Counted from the first letter of the stretch, positions 17,368 through 26,519 are shown. The stretch: 64,000 nucleotides of DNA from Gymnodinialimonas ulvae (GCF_037543845.1 NZ_JBBIFX010000003.1:1-64000); one strand, 5' to 3'. The notes: generated from the letters alone by a model not told the origin. A program made the numbers and translations.

Positions 17368-17385
17368 GTTAGCCCCATGGCTAAC
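17368..17385. promoter_or_regulatory. inverted repeat over the arsR-like start codon, candidate operator
   Basis: GTTAGCC (17368-17374) and GGCTAAC (17379-17385) form a perfect 7-bp inverted repeat separated by CCAT, and the ATG of the regulator gene lies within it. Dyads of this size next to a metal- or ligand-sensing winged-helix gene are typical autoregulatory operators. The position over the start codon also allows an mRNA hairpin that limits translation. Confidence 0.45.
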
Positions 17386-17715
17386 AATTTGGACCACATC
17401 TTCACCGCACTTTCCGATCCCACCCGCCGCGCCGTGATCGCCCGGCTGGGTCAGGGAGAGGCCTCGGTCAAAACCCTCGCAGCGCCGCATGACATGGCAC
17501 TGCCGAGCTTTCTCAAACACCTCGACATGCTTGAACGTGCGGGCCTTGTGACCTCGCGCAAGGACGGGCGCGTGCGGGTCTGCACCCTCCATCCCGAAGC
17601 CTTCATGCCAGCGGAAGGCTGGCTCGACCAACAGCGCGGGCTTTGGTCCGGACGACTCGACAGGCTGGCAAAACTGGCCGAGGGGCTCGCGCGCGACAAA
17701 GGGAACGTCCCATGA
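17377..17715 (+). CDS. ArsR/SmtB-type transcriptional regulator
   Basis: This 112-residue winged helix-turn-helix repressor has the family phrases ALSDPTRRAVIARLGQGEAS near the N-terminus and SFLKHLDMLERAGLV as recognition region. It has no cysteine-rich metal site, so it belongs to the non-metal ArsR subgroup often paired with SRPBCC proteins. Its stop overlaps the start of the SRPBCC gene by 4 bp (ATGA), so the two are translated together. A 7-bp inverted repeat covers its start codon and may be its own operator. Confidence 0.88.
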   Translation: MANNLDHIFTALSDPTRRAVIARLGQGEASVKTLAAPHDMALPSFLKHLDMLERAGLVTSRKDGRVRVCTLHPEAFMPAEGWLDQQRGLWSGRLDRLAKLAEGLARDKGNVP

Positions 17716-18167
17716 AAACAGACACCGATACCTTCACCTTCACCCGCTCCATGCCCCTGCCCCCCGATCGCATGTGGCACCTGATGACGGACCCCACCCA
17801 GCGCGAGGCATGGGGCGCGCCCGGCGATGCGGTGCTGCAAACCATCCACGCCGACACCCGCATCGGCGGCACCGAACGCCATCGCTGCGGCCCCGCCGAC
17901 AACCCCGAATTCGAGGTTGAAACGCGATGGTTCCACCTCGACGCACCCACAAACGCAGTCTTCACCGAACAGATCGAAGCCGGCGGAACGGCGCTTGGCG
18001 CAGGCCTTGTCACCTATCGGATCGAAGCCGACGGCACAGGGTCGAGCGTTGCAATCACGGTCGCCGTCTCATCTTTCGTGGGGCCGGAGATGATCGGCGA
18101 GTTCAAGGACGGTTGGGAAGGGGGCCTCGCCAATCTCGAACGTGTGGCCAAGGGCAGCATCGCCTGA
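17712..18167 (+). CDS. SRPBCC (AHSA1-like) domain protein
   Basis: This 151-residue protein has the START-like SRPBCC/AHSA1 fold, recognisable from the N-terminal FTFTRSMPLPPDRMWHLMTD and the C-terminal helix GPEMIGEFKDGWEGGLANLE. The fold makes a hydrophobic pocket for small ligands, and members next to ArsR-type genes are thought to bind the ligand sensed or to act in detoxification. It overlaps the ArsR-like gene by 4 bp. The ligand is unknown. Confidence 0.85.
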   Translation: MKTDTDTFTFTRSMPLPPDRMWHLMTDPTQREAWGAPGDAVLQTIHADTRIGGTERHRCGPADNPEFEVETRWFHLDAPTNAVFTEQIEAGGTALGAGLVTYRIEADGTGSSVAITVAVSSFVGPEMIGEFKDGWEGGLANLERVAKGSIA

Positions 18168-18206
18168 CCCCTATCATGATCTGTTGGCCCATGGCACGGT
18201 CACGCC

Positions 18207-19175
18207 ATGCGCTTTCCCCTGCCCCTCGCCGCTGCGTTTACCGCTTGCCTTGCCTTGCCCGCGCCCGCCTTTCCCGCGCCCGCCTTCCCGGTTGCGCGCT
18301 GCATCAACCTTGGGGCTGCGATGGAGTCCCCGGTGGAAGGCGATTGGGGCTATGTCATCGAAGAGCCGCATCTCGCTCGCATTGCCGAGGCCGGATTTGA
18401 CACCGTGCGTCTGCCGGTGCGCTTCTCCGCCCATTGGGATGGGGAGCGCCTCTCGCCGCAGATCCTCGCGCGCACCGATGAGATCATCGGATGGGCACAG
18501 GCGCAGGGCCTGAACGTCATCCTGGACCTGCACCATTTCCGCGAGATGGCCTTTGACCCCGCCACCTATTCCGGTGACCTTGTCCAGATCTGGCGCGCCC
18601 TGGCCGAACATTACCAGGACGCCCCCGACAGCCTGATATTCGAACTCTTCAACGAGCCCCATGGCGCGTTCACCACCGATCGCGCCGTTCCCCTGTTCCA
18701 GCAAATCACCACGATGATCCGCGAAACCCACCCGGACCGATGGATCATCACCGGCGGCGGGCAGTGGAATGACCTCGATGAAATGCTCCGCCTGCCACCA
18801 CCCGGCGCCCGCGACGTCCGCACGTTCCACTATTACGAGCCGTGGAGCTTCACCCACCAGCAAGCCGCCTACCTAGCCGACCCGCCACCCGCCACGACAT
18901 GGGGCAGTGTGGAAGACCGCGCGCAACTGGCCGCCGATATGGCCCGCGCGTCGGCAGCTGAGGGCCCGGTGTTCCTCGGTGAATTCGGCGTCTACGGCGC
19001 GACCGAGCCATCGCAACGGCTCAATTGGATCGCCGCCGTGCGCCGCGCCGCCGAGGATCAGGGGCTGCCGTGGTGCTATTGGGGCTTCAGCCAGGGCGAG
19101 GTGACCGGTTTTTCAGCGTTCAGCCCCTCTCTCGACGCTTGGGAGCCCGGAATGCTCGACGCATTGCTCCGCTGA
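18207..19175 (+). CDS. secreted glycoside hydrolase family 5 (cellulase-type)
   Basis: This 322-residue GH5 enzyme has a Sec signal peptide (about 25 residues, Ala/Pro-rich). Visible family residues are the acid/base glutamate in FELFNEPHG (residue about 151), a conserved DTVRLPVRF barrel strand, the histidine in FHYYEPW and the nucleophile glutamate in VFLGEFGVYG near 258. The catalytic set is complete, so it should hydrolyse beta-1,4-glycans (cellulose, mannan or related) outside the cytoplasm; the exact glycan cannot be told. There is no carbohydrate-binding module. It lies about 120 bp upstream of xdhA, probably a separate unit. Confidence 0.88.
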   Translation: MRFPLPLAAAFTACLALPAPAFPAPAFPVARCINLGAAMESPVEGDWGYVIEEPHLARIAEAGFDTVRLPVRFSAHWDGERLSPQILARTDEIIGWAQAQGLNVILDLHHFREMAFDPATYSGDLVQIWRALAEHYQDAPDSLIFELFNEPHGAFTTDRAVPLFQQITTMIRETHPDRWIITGGGQWNDLDEMLRLPPPGARDVRTFHYYEPWSFTHQQAAYLADPPPATTWGSVEDRAQLAADMARASAAEGPVFLGEFGVYGATEPSQRLNWIAAVRRAAEDQGLPWCYWGFSQGEVTGFSAFSPSLDAWEPGMLDALLR

Positions 19176-19296
19176 GGGTTGAAATCGCGCAGTATCCGAT
19201 ATTTCCTGCACCACAAGGCCGCAATCGGGGCCGCCCCTCTACGCCGCATCGAGGGACGGATGGCCACCCCTACGCCCCACAGGTAACGCGGCGGGC

Positions 19297-20718
19297 ATGA
19301 CATCCATGACGATCCGGTTCCTTCTCAACGGAGAACCGCAGGAGGTTTCGGCAGAGCCAACAACCACCCTGCTCGACTGGCTGCGCGAAACCGCGCGCCT
19401 GACCGGCACAAAGGAGGGCTGCAATGAGGGCGATTGCGGCGCCTGCACCGTAATGGTCACCGACCCCGACGGCACCGCGCGCAGCCTCAACGCCTGCATC
19501 CTGTTCCTGCCACAACTTGCCGGTCGCGCCGTGCGCACGGTCGAAGGCATCGCCGCCCCCGATGGCACCCTGCACCCCGTGCAGCAGGCCATGGTCGATC
19601 ACCACGGCAGCCAATGCGGCTTTTGCACGCCGGGTTTCATTACGACAATGGCCACGGCCCACCTGAACGGCGCCAGCGACCACGCCGATCAAATCGCGGG
19701 CAACCTCTGCCGCTGCACCGGCTACGCGCCGATCCTGCGCGCCGCCGAAGCCGCCGCCCAGGCGCCGGTGCCGGACCATATGCACGCCGATGCATCCACG
19801 CTCGCAACACCGCCCCTCTTTGCTTCCGAAATACCTCCGGGGGAGCGCGAGGGGGCAGGCAGCCCCCTCGTTGCACCAACCTCCGCCGACGCGCTCGCCG
19901 CGTGGTATCTCGACAATCCCGACGCCACCCTGATCGCCGGGGCCACCGATGTCGGCCTCTGGGTCACCAAGCAGCACCGTGACCTCGGGCCTGTCGCCTT
20001 TCTGAACCAGTGCGCGGACCTGCGCGGGATCACGGTCGAGGGCGATACGATACACATCGGCGCCATGACCAATATGGAAGACCTCCGGGCCGCACTGACC
20101 GACAGCCACCCCAGCTTCGCTGAAATGCTGCGCCGCTACGGTTCGGTTCAGGTGCGTAACGCGGCAACGATCGGTGGAAACATCGCCAACGGCTCCCCCA
20201 TCGGCGACAGCCCCCCGGCCCTGATCGCACTGGGTGCAACCCTCCACCTGCGCAAGGGAGAGACGCGGCGGACGCTTGCCCTCGAAGAGTTCTTCCTCGA
20301 CTACGGCAAACAGGACCGCGCGCCCGGCGAATTTGTGGAGGCCGTGTCGATACCCGTCCAACCCGACAATCTGCGCGTCTACAAACTCTCGAAACGCTTC
20401 GACCAAGATATCTCCGCCGTTTGTGGCGCCTTCAACCTGACCGTCGCGGACGGCACCATCACCGCCGCGCGGATCGCCTTTGGGGGCATGGCCGGCATCC
20501 CGAAACGCGCCCATGCGGTTGAAGCCGCACTGACCGGACACCCCCTGACCGAGGCGACGGCCCGCGTGGCACTGCCCGCAGTCCTGCAGGATTTCACACC
20601 ACTGTCGGATATGCGCGCCTCCGCCGACTACCGCCTGCAGGCCGCGCAAAACATGGCTTTGCGCTACGTGGCCGAAATGTCCGGTCAGGCGACGAACGTT
20701 TTGGAGGTCCGGGCATGA
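19297..20718 (+). CDS. xdhA: xanthine dehydrogenase small subunit (2Fe-2S and FAD)
   Basis: This subunit carries electrons from the molybdenum subunit to NAD. Residues about 1-165 hold the two [2Fe-2S] clusters: CNEGDCGACTVMV and NACILF, then CGFCTPGF and NLCRCTGYAPI. The FAD domain follows (ATLIAGATDVGLWVTKQ; TIGGNIANGSPIGDSPPAL). The linker between the halves is longer than usual: residues about 169-195 are encoded by a copy of the dispersed G/C-hairpin element, in frame (19801-19880). It is the first gene of the xdhABC-transporter block and overlaps xdhB by 4 bp. Confidence 0.95.
   Translation: MTSMTIRFLLNGEPQEVSAEPTTTLLDWLRETARLTGTKEGCNEGDCGACTVMVTDPDGTARSLNACILFLPQLAGRAVRTVEGIAAPDGTLHPVQQAMVDHHGSQCGFCTPGFITTMATAHLNGASDHADQIAGNLCRCTGYAPILRAAEAAAQAPVPDHMHADASTLATPPLFASEIPPGEREGAGSPLVAPTSADALAAWYLDNPDATLIAGATDVGLWVTKQHRDLGPVAFLNQCADLRGITVEGDTIHIGAMTNMEDLRAALTDSHPSFAEMLRRYGSVQVRNAATIGGNIANGSPIGDSPPALIALGATLHLRKGETRRTLALEEFFLDYGKQDRAPGEFVEAVSIPVQPDNLRVYKLSKRFDQDISAVCGAFNLTVADGTITAARIAFGGMAGIPKRAHAVEAALTGHPLTEATARVALPAVLQDFTPLSDMRASADYRLQAAQNMALRYVAEMSGQATNVLEVRA
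19801..19880 (+). repeat. dispersed element inside xdhA, read in frame
   Basis: The core tttgcttccgaaatacctcc lies at 19819-19838. It is followed by ggggg and by a G/C inverted repeat of the gagggggc...gccccctc type (to about 19880). Read on the opposite strand it has the same order as the intergenic copies: hairpin, C-run, GGAGGTATTT, GGAAGCAAAGA. It encodes about 27 residues of the linker between the Fe-S and FAD domains, a site where an added loop is tolerable. Confidence 0.65.
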
Positions 20719-23156
20719 GCGTACACAAACCCCTCCCCCATGACGCCGCAAAGCTGCATGTCACCGGTCAGGCCCGCTACGTCGACGATATCCCGACCCC
20801 GCCCGATTGCCTGCATCTCGCCTTCGGACTCAGCCCCATCGCCAAGGGCCGGATCGAAACGCTGGACCTCGCGGCCTGCCACGCCTCCGCAGGCGTCGTC
20901 GCAATTGCTTCGGGGCCCGACCTCGCCCCAATGCCCGACTGCTCGCCCTCGAACCATGACGAGCCGCTCCTGTCGGACGGCACCGTGCATTACGCGGGCC
21001 AGCCCTTGTTCATGGTCGCCGCGAAGAGTCATCTCGACGCGCGACGCGCGGCCGCGCTGGCGCGGATCGAGACGCGTGAAGAACCACCCATTTTGACCCT
21101 CGACGACGCCCTTGCCGCCGGCAGCCGCTTCGAAGACGGGCCGCGCATATACGAAAAGGGCGACGTAAAGACGGCGCTGAGCGGTGCGGCGCACCTCATC
21201 GAGGGCCAGATCGAGATCGGCGGACAGGAGCATTTCTACCTCGAAGGCCAATCCGCCCTCGCCCTGCCGCAGGAAGGCGGGGATATGGTGGTGCATTCCT
21301 CCTCGCAGCACCCGACCGAGATCCAGCACAAGGTCGCCGATGCGCTTGGCCAACCGATGCACAGCGTGCGCGTCGAAGTGCGCCGCATGGGTGGCGGGTT
21401 CGGCGGCAAGGAAAGTCAGGGCAACCATTTGGCGATTGCCTGCGCTGTCATGGCCGCGCGTACCGGCAAGCCCTGCAAGATGCGCTACGACCGCGACGAC
21501 GATTTCATCGTCACGGGCAAGCGCCACGACGCGCGGATTACCTACCGCGCGGGCTTTGACGCCGACGGCAGGATCCTCGGCGTCGATTTCACCCACCTGA
21601 TCCGCTGCGGGTGGGCGATGGACCTGTCGCTTCCGGTGGCTGATCGGGCCATGCTGCATGCCGACAATGCCTATCTTCTGCCCGCGGCGCGGATCACGTC
21701 GCACCGGCTTAGAACCAACACGCAAAGCGCCACCGCGTTTCGCGGCTTTGGCGGGCCCCAGGGCATGGTCGGGATCGAGCGCGTGATGGACCACGCGGCC
21801 CATGTTCTGGGCATGGATCCGCTCGAGGTCCGGCGCCTGAATTTTTACCGGGCGGCCCGGTCGGAAAATGCGGATGCCTCCGGCGGAGGTATTTTGGAAG
21901 CAAAGAAGGGCGAAGTGCTTGACACGGCCGACCTCGTCGGACGCGGAGCAGTCCGGGTTGCGAGCACGGGCGGCGGCGCAAAACGTGTCGGTGGCGCGCA
22001 TTCTCCGGTGGCGGGCGGGGTGGCACCCAACACAACACCCTATGGGATGGAAGTCGAAGATTTTATTCTTTCGGGGCTAATGGAGGACTTATCCACAAGC
22101 TCAAAGTTCGAAAAACGCAAGCAGGCTGTGGAAAAGTGGAATGCCGAAAATACCATCCTGAAACGCGGCATCGCTTTGACGCCTGTGAAGTTCGGCATCT
22201 CCTTCACGCTCACCCACCTCAATCAGGCGGGCGCTTTGGTGCATGTCTATCAAGACGGCTCGATCCACATGAACCACGGCGGCACCGAGATGGGACAGGG
22301 CCTGTTCCAGAAGGTCGCGCAGGTCGCCGCCGACCGGTTCGGCGTCGAAATCGGCGAGGTGAAAATCACTGCGACGGACACCGGCAAGGTGCCCAATACC
22401 TCCGCCACGGCGGCGTCCTCGGGCACTGACCTCAACGGCATGGCCGTGAAGGCGGCCTGCGACACCATCCGCGACCGCATCGCAGAGATCGTCGCGCCGG
22501 AGTTGCAGGCCGACCCGGAGCAGGTGGTGTTCGAGGCCGGCGAGGTCCGGGCAAACGGCGCCGCGATGCCCTTCGCCGAGGCCGTGACCAAAGCCTACAT
22601 GGCGCGCGTCAGCCTCAGCGCAACGGGCTTTTACAAGACCCCCAAGATCGAATGGGACCGGATCGCGGGCAAGGGCCGACCGTTCTTCTATTTCGCCTAT
22701 GGCGCGGCTTGTTCCGAGGTGATCATCGACACACTGACCGGCGAAAACCGCATCCTGCGCACCGACATTCTGCATGATGCGGGCGCGTCCCTGAACCCCG
22801 CGCTCGACATCGGCCAGATCGAGGGCGGCTTCGTGCAAGGCGCGGGCTGGCTCACGATGGAAGAACTCATCTGGGACGCCAAGGGCGCGCTCAAGACCCA
22901 CGCGCCCTCGACCTACAAGATCCCCTGCGCCTCCGACGCGCCGGAGATCTTCAACGTGGCGCTCCATGAGGGCGCCAACCGCGAGGACACAATCTATCGC
23001 TCCAAGGCCGTCGGCGAGCCGCCGTTCATGCTGGGGATCAGCGTCTTTTCCGCTCTCGGCCATGCTTGCGCCGCGGCCGGGCCGAACTTCCCTGACCTGC
23101 AGGCGCCCGCCACGCCCGAGGCGATCCTGGCGGCGGTCAATCGGGCGCGCGGCTGA
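20715..23156 (+). CDS. xdhB: xanthine dehydrogenase large (molybdopterin) subunit
   Basis: This is the 813-residue catalytic subunit that binds molybdopterin and hydroxylates hypoxanthine/xanthine to urate. Family landmarks are GGQEHFYLEGQ, RRMGGGFGGKE (Moco binding), TAFRGFGGPQGM (substrate and Mo contacts), HGGTEMGQGLFQKV and GEPPFMLGISVFSAL with the catalytic glutamate near the C-terminus. An insertion of about 60 residues (codons at 21849-22028) sits between NFY and NTTPYGMEVEDF, where relatives have a few residues. Its DNA carries the repeat core also found in xdhA. The frame stays open and all catalytic motifs flank it, so the enzyme is probably active. Confidence 0.95.
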   Translation: MSVHKPLPHDAAKLHVTGQARYVDDIPTPPDCLHLAFGLSPIAKGRIETLDLAACHASAGVVAIASGPDLAPMPDCSPSNHDEPLLSDGTVHYAGQPLFMVAAKSHLDARRAAALARIETREEPPILTLDDALAAGSRFEDGPRIYEKGDVKTALSGAAHLIEGQIEIGGQEHFYLEGQSALALPQEGGDMVVHSSSQHPTEIQHKVADALGQPMHSVRVEVRRMGGGFGGKESQGNHLAIACAVMAARTGKPCKMRYDRDDDFIVTGKRHDARITYRAGFDADGRILGVDFTHLIRCGWAMDLSLPVADRAMLHADNAYLLPAARITSHRLRTNTQSATAFRGFGGPQGMVGIERVMDHAAHVLGMDPLEVRRLNFYRAARSENADASGGGILEAKKGEVLDTADLVGRGAVRVASTGGGAKRVGGAHSPVAGGVAPNTTPYGMEVEDFILSGLMEDLSTSSKFEKRKQAVEKWNAENTILKRGIALTPVKFGISFTLTHLNQAGALVHVYQDGSIHMNHGGTEMGQGLFQKVAQVAADRFGVEIGEVKITATDTGKVPNTSATAASSGTDLNGMAVKAACDTIRDRIAEIVAPELQADPEQVVFEAGEVRANGAAMPFAEAVTKAYMARVSLSATGFYKTPKIEWDRIAGKGRPFFYFAYGAACSEVIIDTLTGENRILRTDILHDAGASLNPALDIGQIEGGFVQGAGWLTMEELIWDAKGALKTHAPSTYKIPCASDAPEIFNVALHEGANREDTIYRSKAVGEPPFMLGISVFSALGHACAAAGPNFPDLQAPATPEAILAAVNRARG
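21849..22028 (+). repeat. in-frame insertion in xdhB with the dispersed core
   Basis: These 180 bp (60 codons) interrupt an otherwise conserved stretch of XdhB. At 21885-21904 they contain ggaggtattttggaagcaaa, which is the reverse complement of the xdhA core with one mismatch in 20, preceded by cctccggc that can pair with it. The encoded peptide is rich in Gly, Ala, Ser and Val and looks unstructured. The rest of the insertion does not resemble the xdhA copy. Confidence 0.6.
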
Positions 23157-23923
23157 TGCACGGCGCGATTGTCGTTCAGGTCGTTGAGACCCGCGGCTCG
23201 ACCCCGCGCGAAGACGGCGCGGCGATGCGTGTCAGCACCGATGACGTCACAGGCTCCATCGGCGGCGGCGCGCTCGAATGGGAGGCCATCCGCATCGCAC
23301 GCAAGATGCTGGCTGACGGCGCTTGTAACCACGTGCAGACCTTCCCCCTTGGCCCCGATCTTGGCCAATGCTGCGGTGGCGCCGTGACCCTTGGCTTTAC
23401 CGAAGGAGCGCGGGCAGTCGAGCCATCCGGGCCACCGCTCTGGATCTGGGGCGCGGGCCATGTGGGCCGGGCCATCGCTGCGGCGGTTGGACCGATCGAA
23501 TACCATCAGGTCACCCTGATCGACGACCACGCCAACCGCCTTCCAAATCCGATGCCGACGCACGTTCAGCCCATGGTCGCCATCGACATGCCCCGGGCCG
23601 TGGCCCATGCCCCGAAGGACGCGGAACACTTCATCCTGACCTATTCCCATGACATCGACCTCGCGCTTTGCGACGCGCTTCTGCGGCGCGGGTTCCGCAA
23701 TTGCGGCCTCATCGGGTCGGCCACGAAATGGGCCCGGTTCCGCAAAGGGCTCGGTCAGATGGGCCATGCGGATGCACAAATTTCGCGCATTCAATGCCCG
23801 ATTGGCGATCCAAGCCTCGGCAAACACCCCCAAGCCATTGCGATCGGGGTGGCCGCGCGGCTACTTGGTAAGCAAATGCCGCAAGAATCGGCAGTACCTG
23901 CGCCAACGTCTGGGGGGACATGA
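23156..23923 (+). CDS. xdhC: xanthine dehydrogenase accessory protein (Moco sulfuration/insertion)
   Basis: This 255-residue XdhC-family chaperone binds molybdenum cofactor, promotes its sulfuration and hands it to XdhB. The N-terminal XdhC/CoxI part has VVETRGSTPREDGAAM and SIGGGALEWEAI. The C-terminal Rossmann-like part contains LWIWGAGHVGRAIAAAVGP and ends with CGLIGSATKWARFRKGL. Its ATG overlaps the xdhB stop (TGATG), and its end overlaps the ABC ATPase start by 4 bp, joining the enzyme and the transporter in one transcript. Confidence 0.93.
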   Translation: MHGAIVVQVVETRGSTPREDGAAMRVSTDDVTGSIGGGALEWEAIRIARKMLADGACNHVQTFPLGPDLGQCCGGAVTLGFTEGARAVEPSGPPLWIWGAGHVGRAIAAAVGPIEYHQVTLIDDHANRLPNPMPTHVQPMVAIDMPRAVAHAPKDAEHFILTYSHDIDLALCDALLRRGFRNCGLIGSATKWARFRKGLGQMGHADAQISRIQCPIGDPSLGKHPQAIAIGVAARLLGKQMPQESAVPAPTSGGT

Positions 23924-25437
23924 CCGCGCCACTTCTCGATCTCCGGGGGCTCACAAAGGCCTATCCCGGCGTCATCGCGAATGACGACGTCTCGTTTTCG
24001 ATTCAACCCGGAGAAGTCCACGCGCTTCTGGGCGAAAACGGCGCAGGCAAATCCACCCTCGTGAAAATGATCTACGGTCTGGTGAAGCCCGATAGCGGCA
24101 CCATGGCGCTCAGTGCACAGGTCTACGCCCCAGCCGAACCGCGCGCTGCGAGGGCCCAAGGGGTAGCCATGGTGTTCCAGCATTTCAGCCTGTTCGAGGC
24201 GCTTTCCGTCGCCGAAAACATCGCGCTTGGCATGGAGAACCCGCCAAAGCCGCGCGACCTGTCGGCTCGCATTCGGGACGTGAGCCAAGCCTACGGCCTG
24301 CCGCTCGACCCCGAAAGCCTTGTTGGCGACCTGTCGGCCGGGGAACGTCAGCGCGTCGAGATCATCCGCTGCCTCCTGCAGGATCCGAAGCTTCTGATCA
24401 TGGATGAACCGACCTCCGTCCTGACGCCGCAGGAGGTGGAAATCCTGTTCCATACCCTGCGCAAGCTTGCCGCCGAAGGCACCGCGATCCTTTATATTTC
24501 CCACAAGCTCGAAGAGATCCGCGCGCTTTGCGACGCCGCCACGATCCTGCGGCTGGGTAAGGTCGTGGGCGCGTGCGATCCGAAACAGACCTCCGCCGCG
24601 CGCATGGCCGAAATGATGGTGGGCAAATCGCTGGCACAACCGGCGCGCGACGCGGCGGAGCCGGGCGCCATTCTGCTGTCGGCCACCAACCTCAGCGTGC
24701 CCGCCGCCAGCGCCTTCGGCACGCCGCTGCGCGATATCTCATTCGAGGTCCGCGCCGGTGAAATCCTCGGGATCGGCGGCGTGGCCGGCAATGGTCAGGA
24801 TGAGCTTCTGGCCGTGCTGTCCGGCGAACGCGCCACGCCCAAGGGTGCGATTGAATTCAACGGCTCCGACCTCGCCGCCGCGACACCCGAAGCGCGCCGG
24901 GGCCTTGGCATCCTGTCCGCACCCGAAGAACGCCTGGGCCATGCCGCCGCCCCGGACATGAGCCTGACGGAAAACGCCGTTCTGACTGGCGCGACGCGCA
25001 AAGGGCTGGCCAGGCGGGGCTTCATCGGCTGGGGCCGTGCACGCGCCTTTGCCGATGACATCATCACGCGCTTCGATGTGCGTACGCCCGGTAACCACGT
25101 GGCCGCCCGCGCCCTGTCAGGCGGCAATCTACAAAAATTCGTCGTCGGCCGCGAGATCCTGCAAGACCCGGTCGTTCTGGTCATTAACCAACCCACCTGG
25201 GGCGTCGATGCCTCCGCCGCGGCCGACATCCGGCAGGCGCTGCTCGATTTGGCGCAGAACGGCGCCGCTGTGATTGTGATCAGCCAGGATCTCGATGAAT
25301 TGCTCGAAATCTCAGACCGCTTCTGCGCCCTGAATGAAGGTCGCCTCTCCGATCCGCGGCCCGCGCGCGGCCTCGGGATGGAGGAAATCGGCCTCATGCT
25401 TGGCGGCGCGCACGGCATGGCGGAGGCGCAGATATGA
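23920..25437 (+). CDS. nucleoside-type ABC transporter ATP-binding protein
   Basis: This 505-residue protein has two fused ABC ATPase domains. The first has Walker A GENGAGKSTL, signature LSAGERQRVEI and Walker B LLIMDEPTSVL. The second is degenerate at Walker A (GVAGNGQDELL) with signature LSGGNLQKFVVG, as usual in the sugar/nucleoside class (RbsA/NupO type). It powers the two permeases encoded downstream. Overlap with xdhC and with the next permease (4 bp each) shows coupling. The context suggests import of purine nucleosides or bases for oxidation by XdhAB. Confidence 0.93.
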   Translation: MTAPLLDLRGLTKAYPGVIANDDVSFSIQPGEVHALLGENGAGKSTLVKMIYGLVKPDSGTMALSAQVYAPAEPRAARAQGVAMVFQHFSLFEALSVAENIALGMENPPKPRDLSARIRDVSQAYGLPLDPESLVGDLSAGERQRVEIIRCLLQDPKLLIMDEPTSVLTPQEVEILFHTLRKLAAEGTAILYISHKLEEIRALCDAATILRLGKVVGACDPKQTSAARMAEMMVGKSLAQPARDAAEPGAILLSATNLSVPAASAFGTPLRDISFEVRAGEILGIGGVAGNGQDELLAVLSGERATPKGAIEFNGSDLAAATPEARRGLGILSAPEERLGHAAAPDMSLTENAVLTGATRKGLARRGFIGWGRARAFADDIITRFDVRTPGNHVAARALSGGNLQKFVVGREILQDPVVLVINQPTWGVDASAAADIRQALLDLAQNGAAVIVISQDLDELLEISDRFCALNEGRLSDPRPARGLGMEEIGLMLGGAHGMAEAQI

Positions 25438-26519
25438 TCCGCCTTGAGAAGCGTCCCACCCCCTCGCGCGCCTGGGCTCTTGGCACGCCGGTTCTCGCTG
25501 TCATCCTCACCATGATCGCAGGCGGCGCGATGTTCGCGGCCCTCGGTCAGGACCCGTTCGAAACCATCCGCGTGATCTTCTGGGATCCGCTGTTTCACGA
25601 ACGCTTCGCCGCCTTCTCGCGCCCGCAACTCCTTGTGAAAGCAGGCCCCCTGATCCTGATCGCCATCGGGCTCAGCATCGGGTTTCGGGCGGGTATCTGG
25701 AACATCGGGGCCGAGGGGCAATATATCATGGGCGCGCTTTTCGGGGCCGCGTTCGGGCTCGCGTTCTACCCTTCTGAGAACGCCCTGATCTTCCCCGGCA
25801 TGGTTCTCGCGGGACTGATCGGCGGCTGGCTCTGGGCGATGATCCCGGCGCTTTTGAAGGTCTTTGCCAACACCAACGAAATTCTCGTCTCGCTCCTCTT
25901 GGTCTATGTCGCCGAAGCGATGCTGGCCTCCGCCGCGACCGGCCTGTTGCGCAACCCCGACGGCCAGGGCTTCCCCGGCTCGCGCAACCTCAGCCGCCAT
26001 CCCGGCACCGACAACCCCGAAATCATCGCGGGCACCGGCATGCATTGGGGCGTCCTTGCGGCCTTCATTGCCGTCATCGCAGCCTACGTCTTGTTCCAGA
26101 AACACATGCTCGGCTATCAGATCAAGCTGGCGGGCCAGGCCCCCCGCGCCGCGCGCTTCTCCGGCGTCAATCCCGGGCGCCTCGTGATCCTGTGCCTCGG
26201 CATTTCCGGCGCGCTTGCGGGCGCTGCGGGCCTTTTCGAGGTCGCGGGACCCTCGGGGCAAATCTCCATCGACTTCAACGTGGGCTACGGCTTCACCGCG
26301 ATCATCGTAGCTTTCCTCGGCCGTCTGCACCCCATCGGCATCCTCTTTGCGGGTCTGCTCATGGCGCTGACCTATATCGGCGGCGAGTTGGCACAGTTGA
26401 TGTTACAAGTCCCCGCCCCCGCGATCCAGGCATTCCAGGGCATGCTCCTGTTCTTCCTCCTCGCGCTCGATGTCCTGTCGAACTACCGCGTCCGGCTCGG
26501 ACGGGAGGGGGTGGCATGA
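25434..26519 (+). CDS. ABC transporter permease 1 (nucleoside/BMP class)
   Basis: This is a 361-residue inner-membrane permease with about eight to nine hydrophobic segments, of the BPD_transp_2 (branched-chain amino acid/sugar/nucleoside) type. The conserved stretches GFRAGIWNIGAEGQYIMGAL and NVGYGFTAIIVAFLGRLHP mark it as the NupP/YufP-like partner. Overlaps of 4 bp with the ATPase before it and with the small membrane ORF after it indicate one transcript. It forms the channel with the second permease at 26839-27762. Confidence 0.92.
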   Translation: MIRLEKRPTPSRAWALGTPVLAVILTMIAGGAMFAALGQDPFETIRVIFWDPLFHERFAAFSRPQLLVKAGPLILIAIGLSIGFRAGIWNIGAEGQYIMGALFGAAFGLAFYPSENALIFPGMVLAGLIGGWLWAMIPALLKVFANTNEILVSLLLVYVAEAMLASAATGLLRNPDGQGFPGSRNLSRHPGTDNPEIIAGTGMHWGVLAAFIAVIAAYVLFQKHMLGYQIKLAGQAPRAARFSGVNPGRLVILCLGISGALAGAAGLFEVAGPSGQISIDFNVGYGFTAIIVAFLGRLHPIGILFAGLLMALTYIGGELAQLMLQVPAPAIQAFQGMLLFFLLALDVLSNYRVRLGREGVA

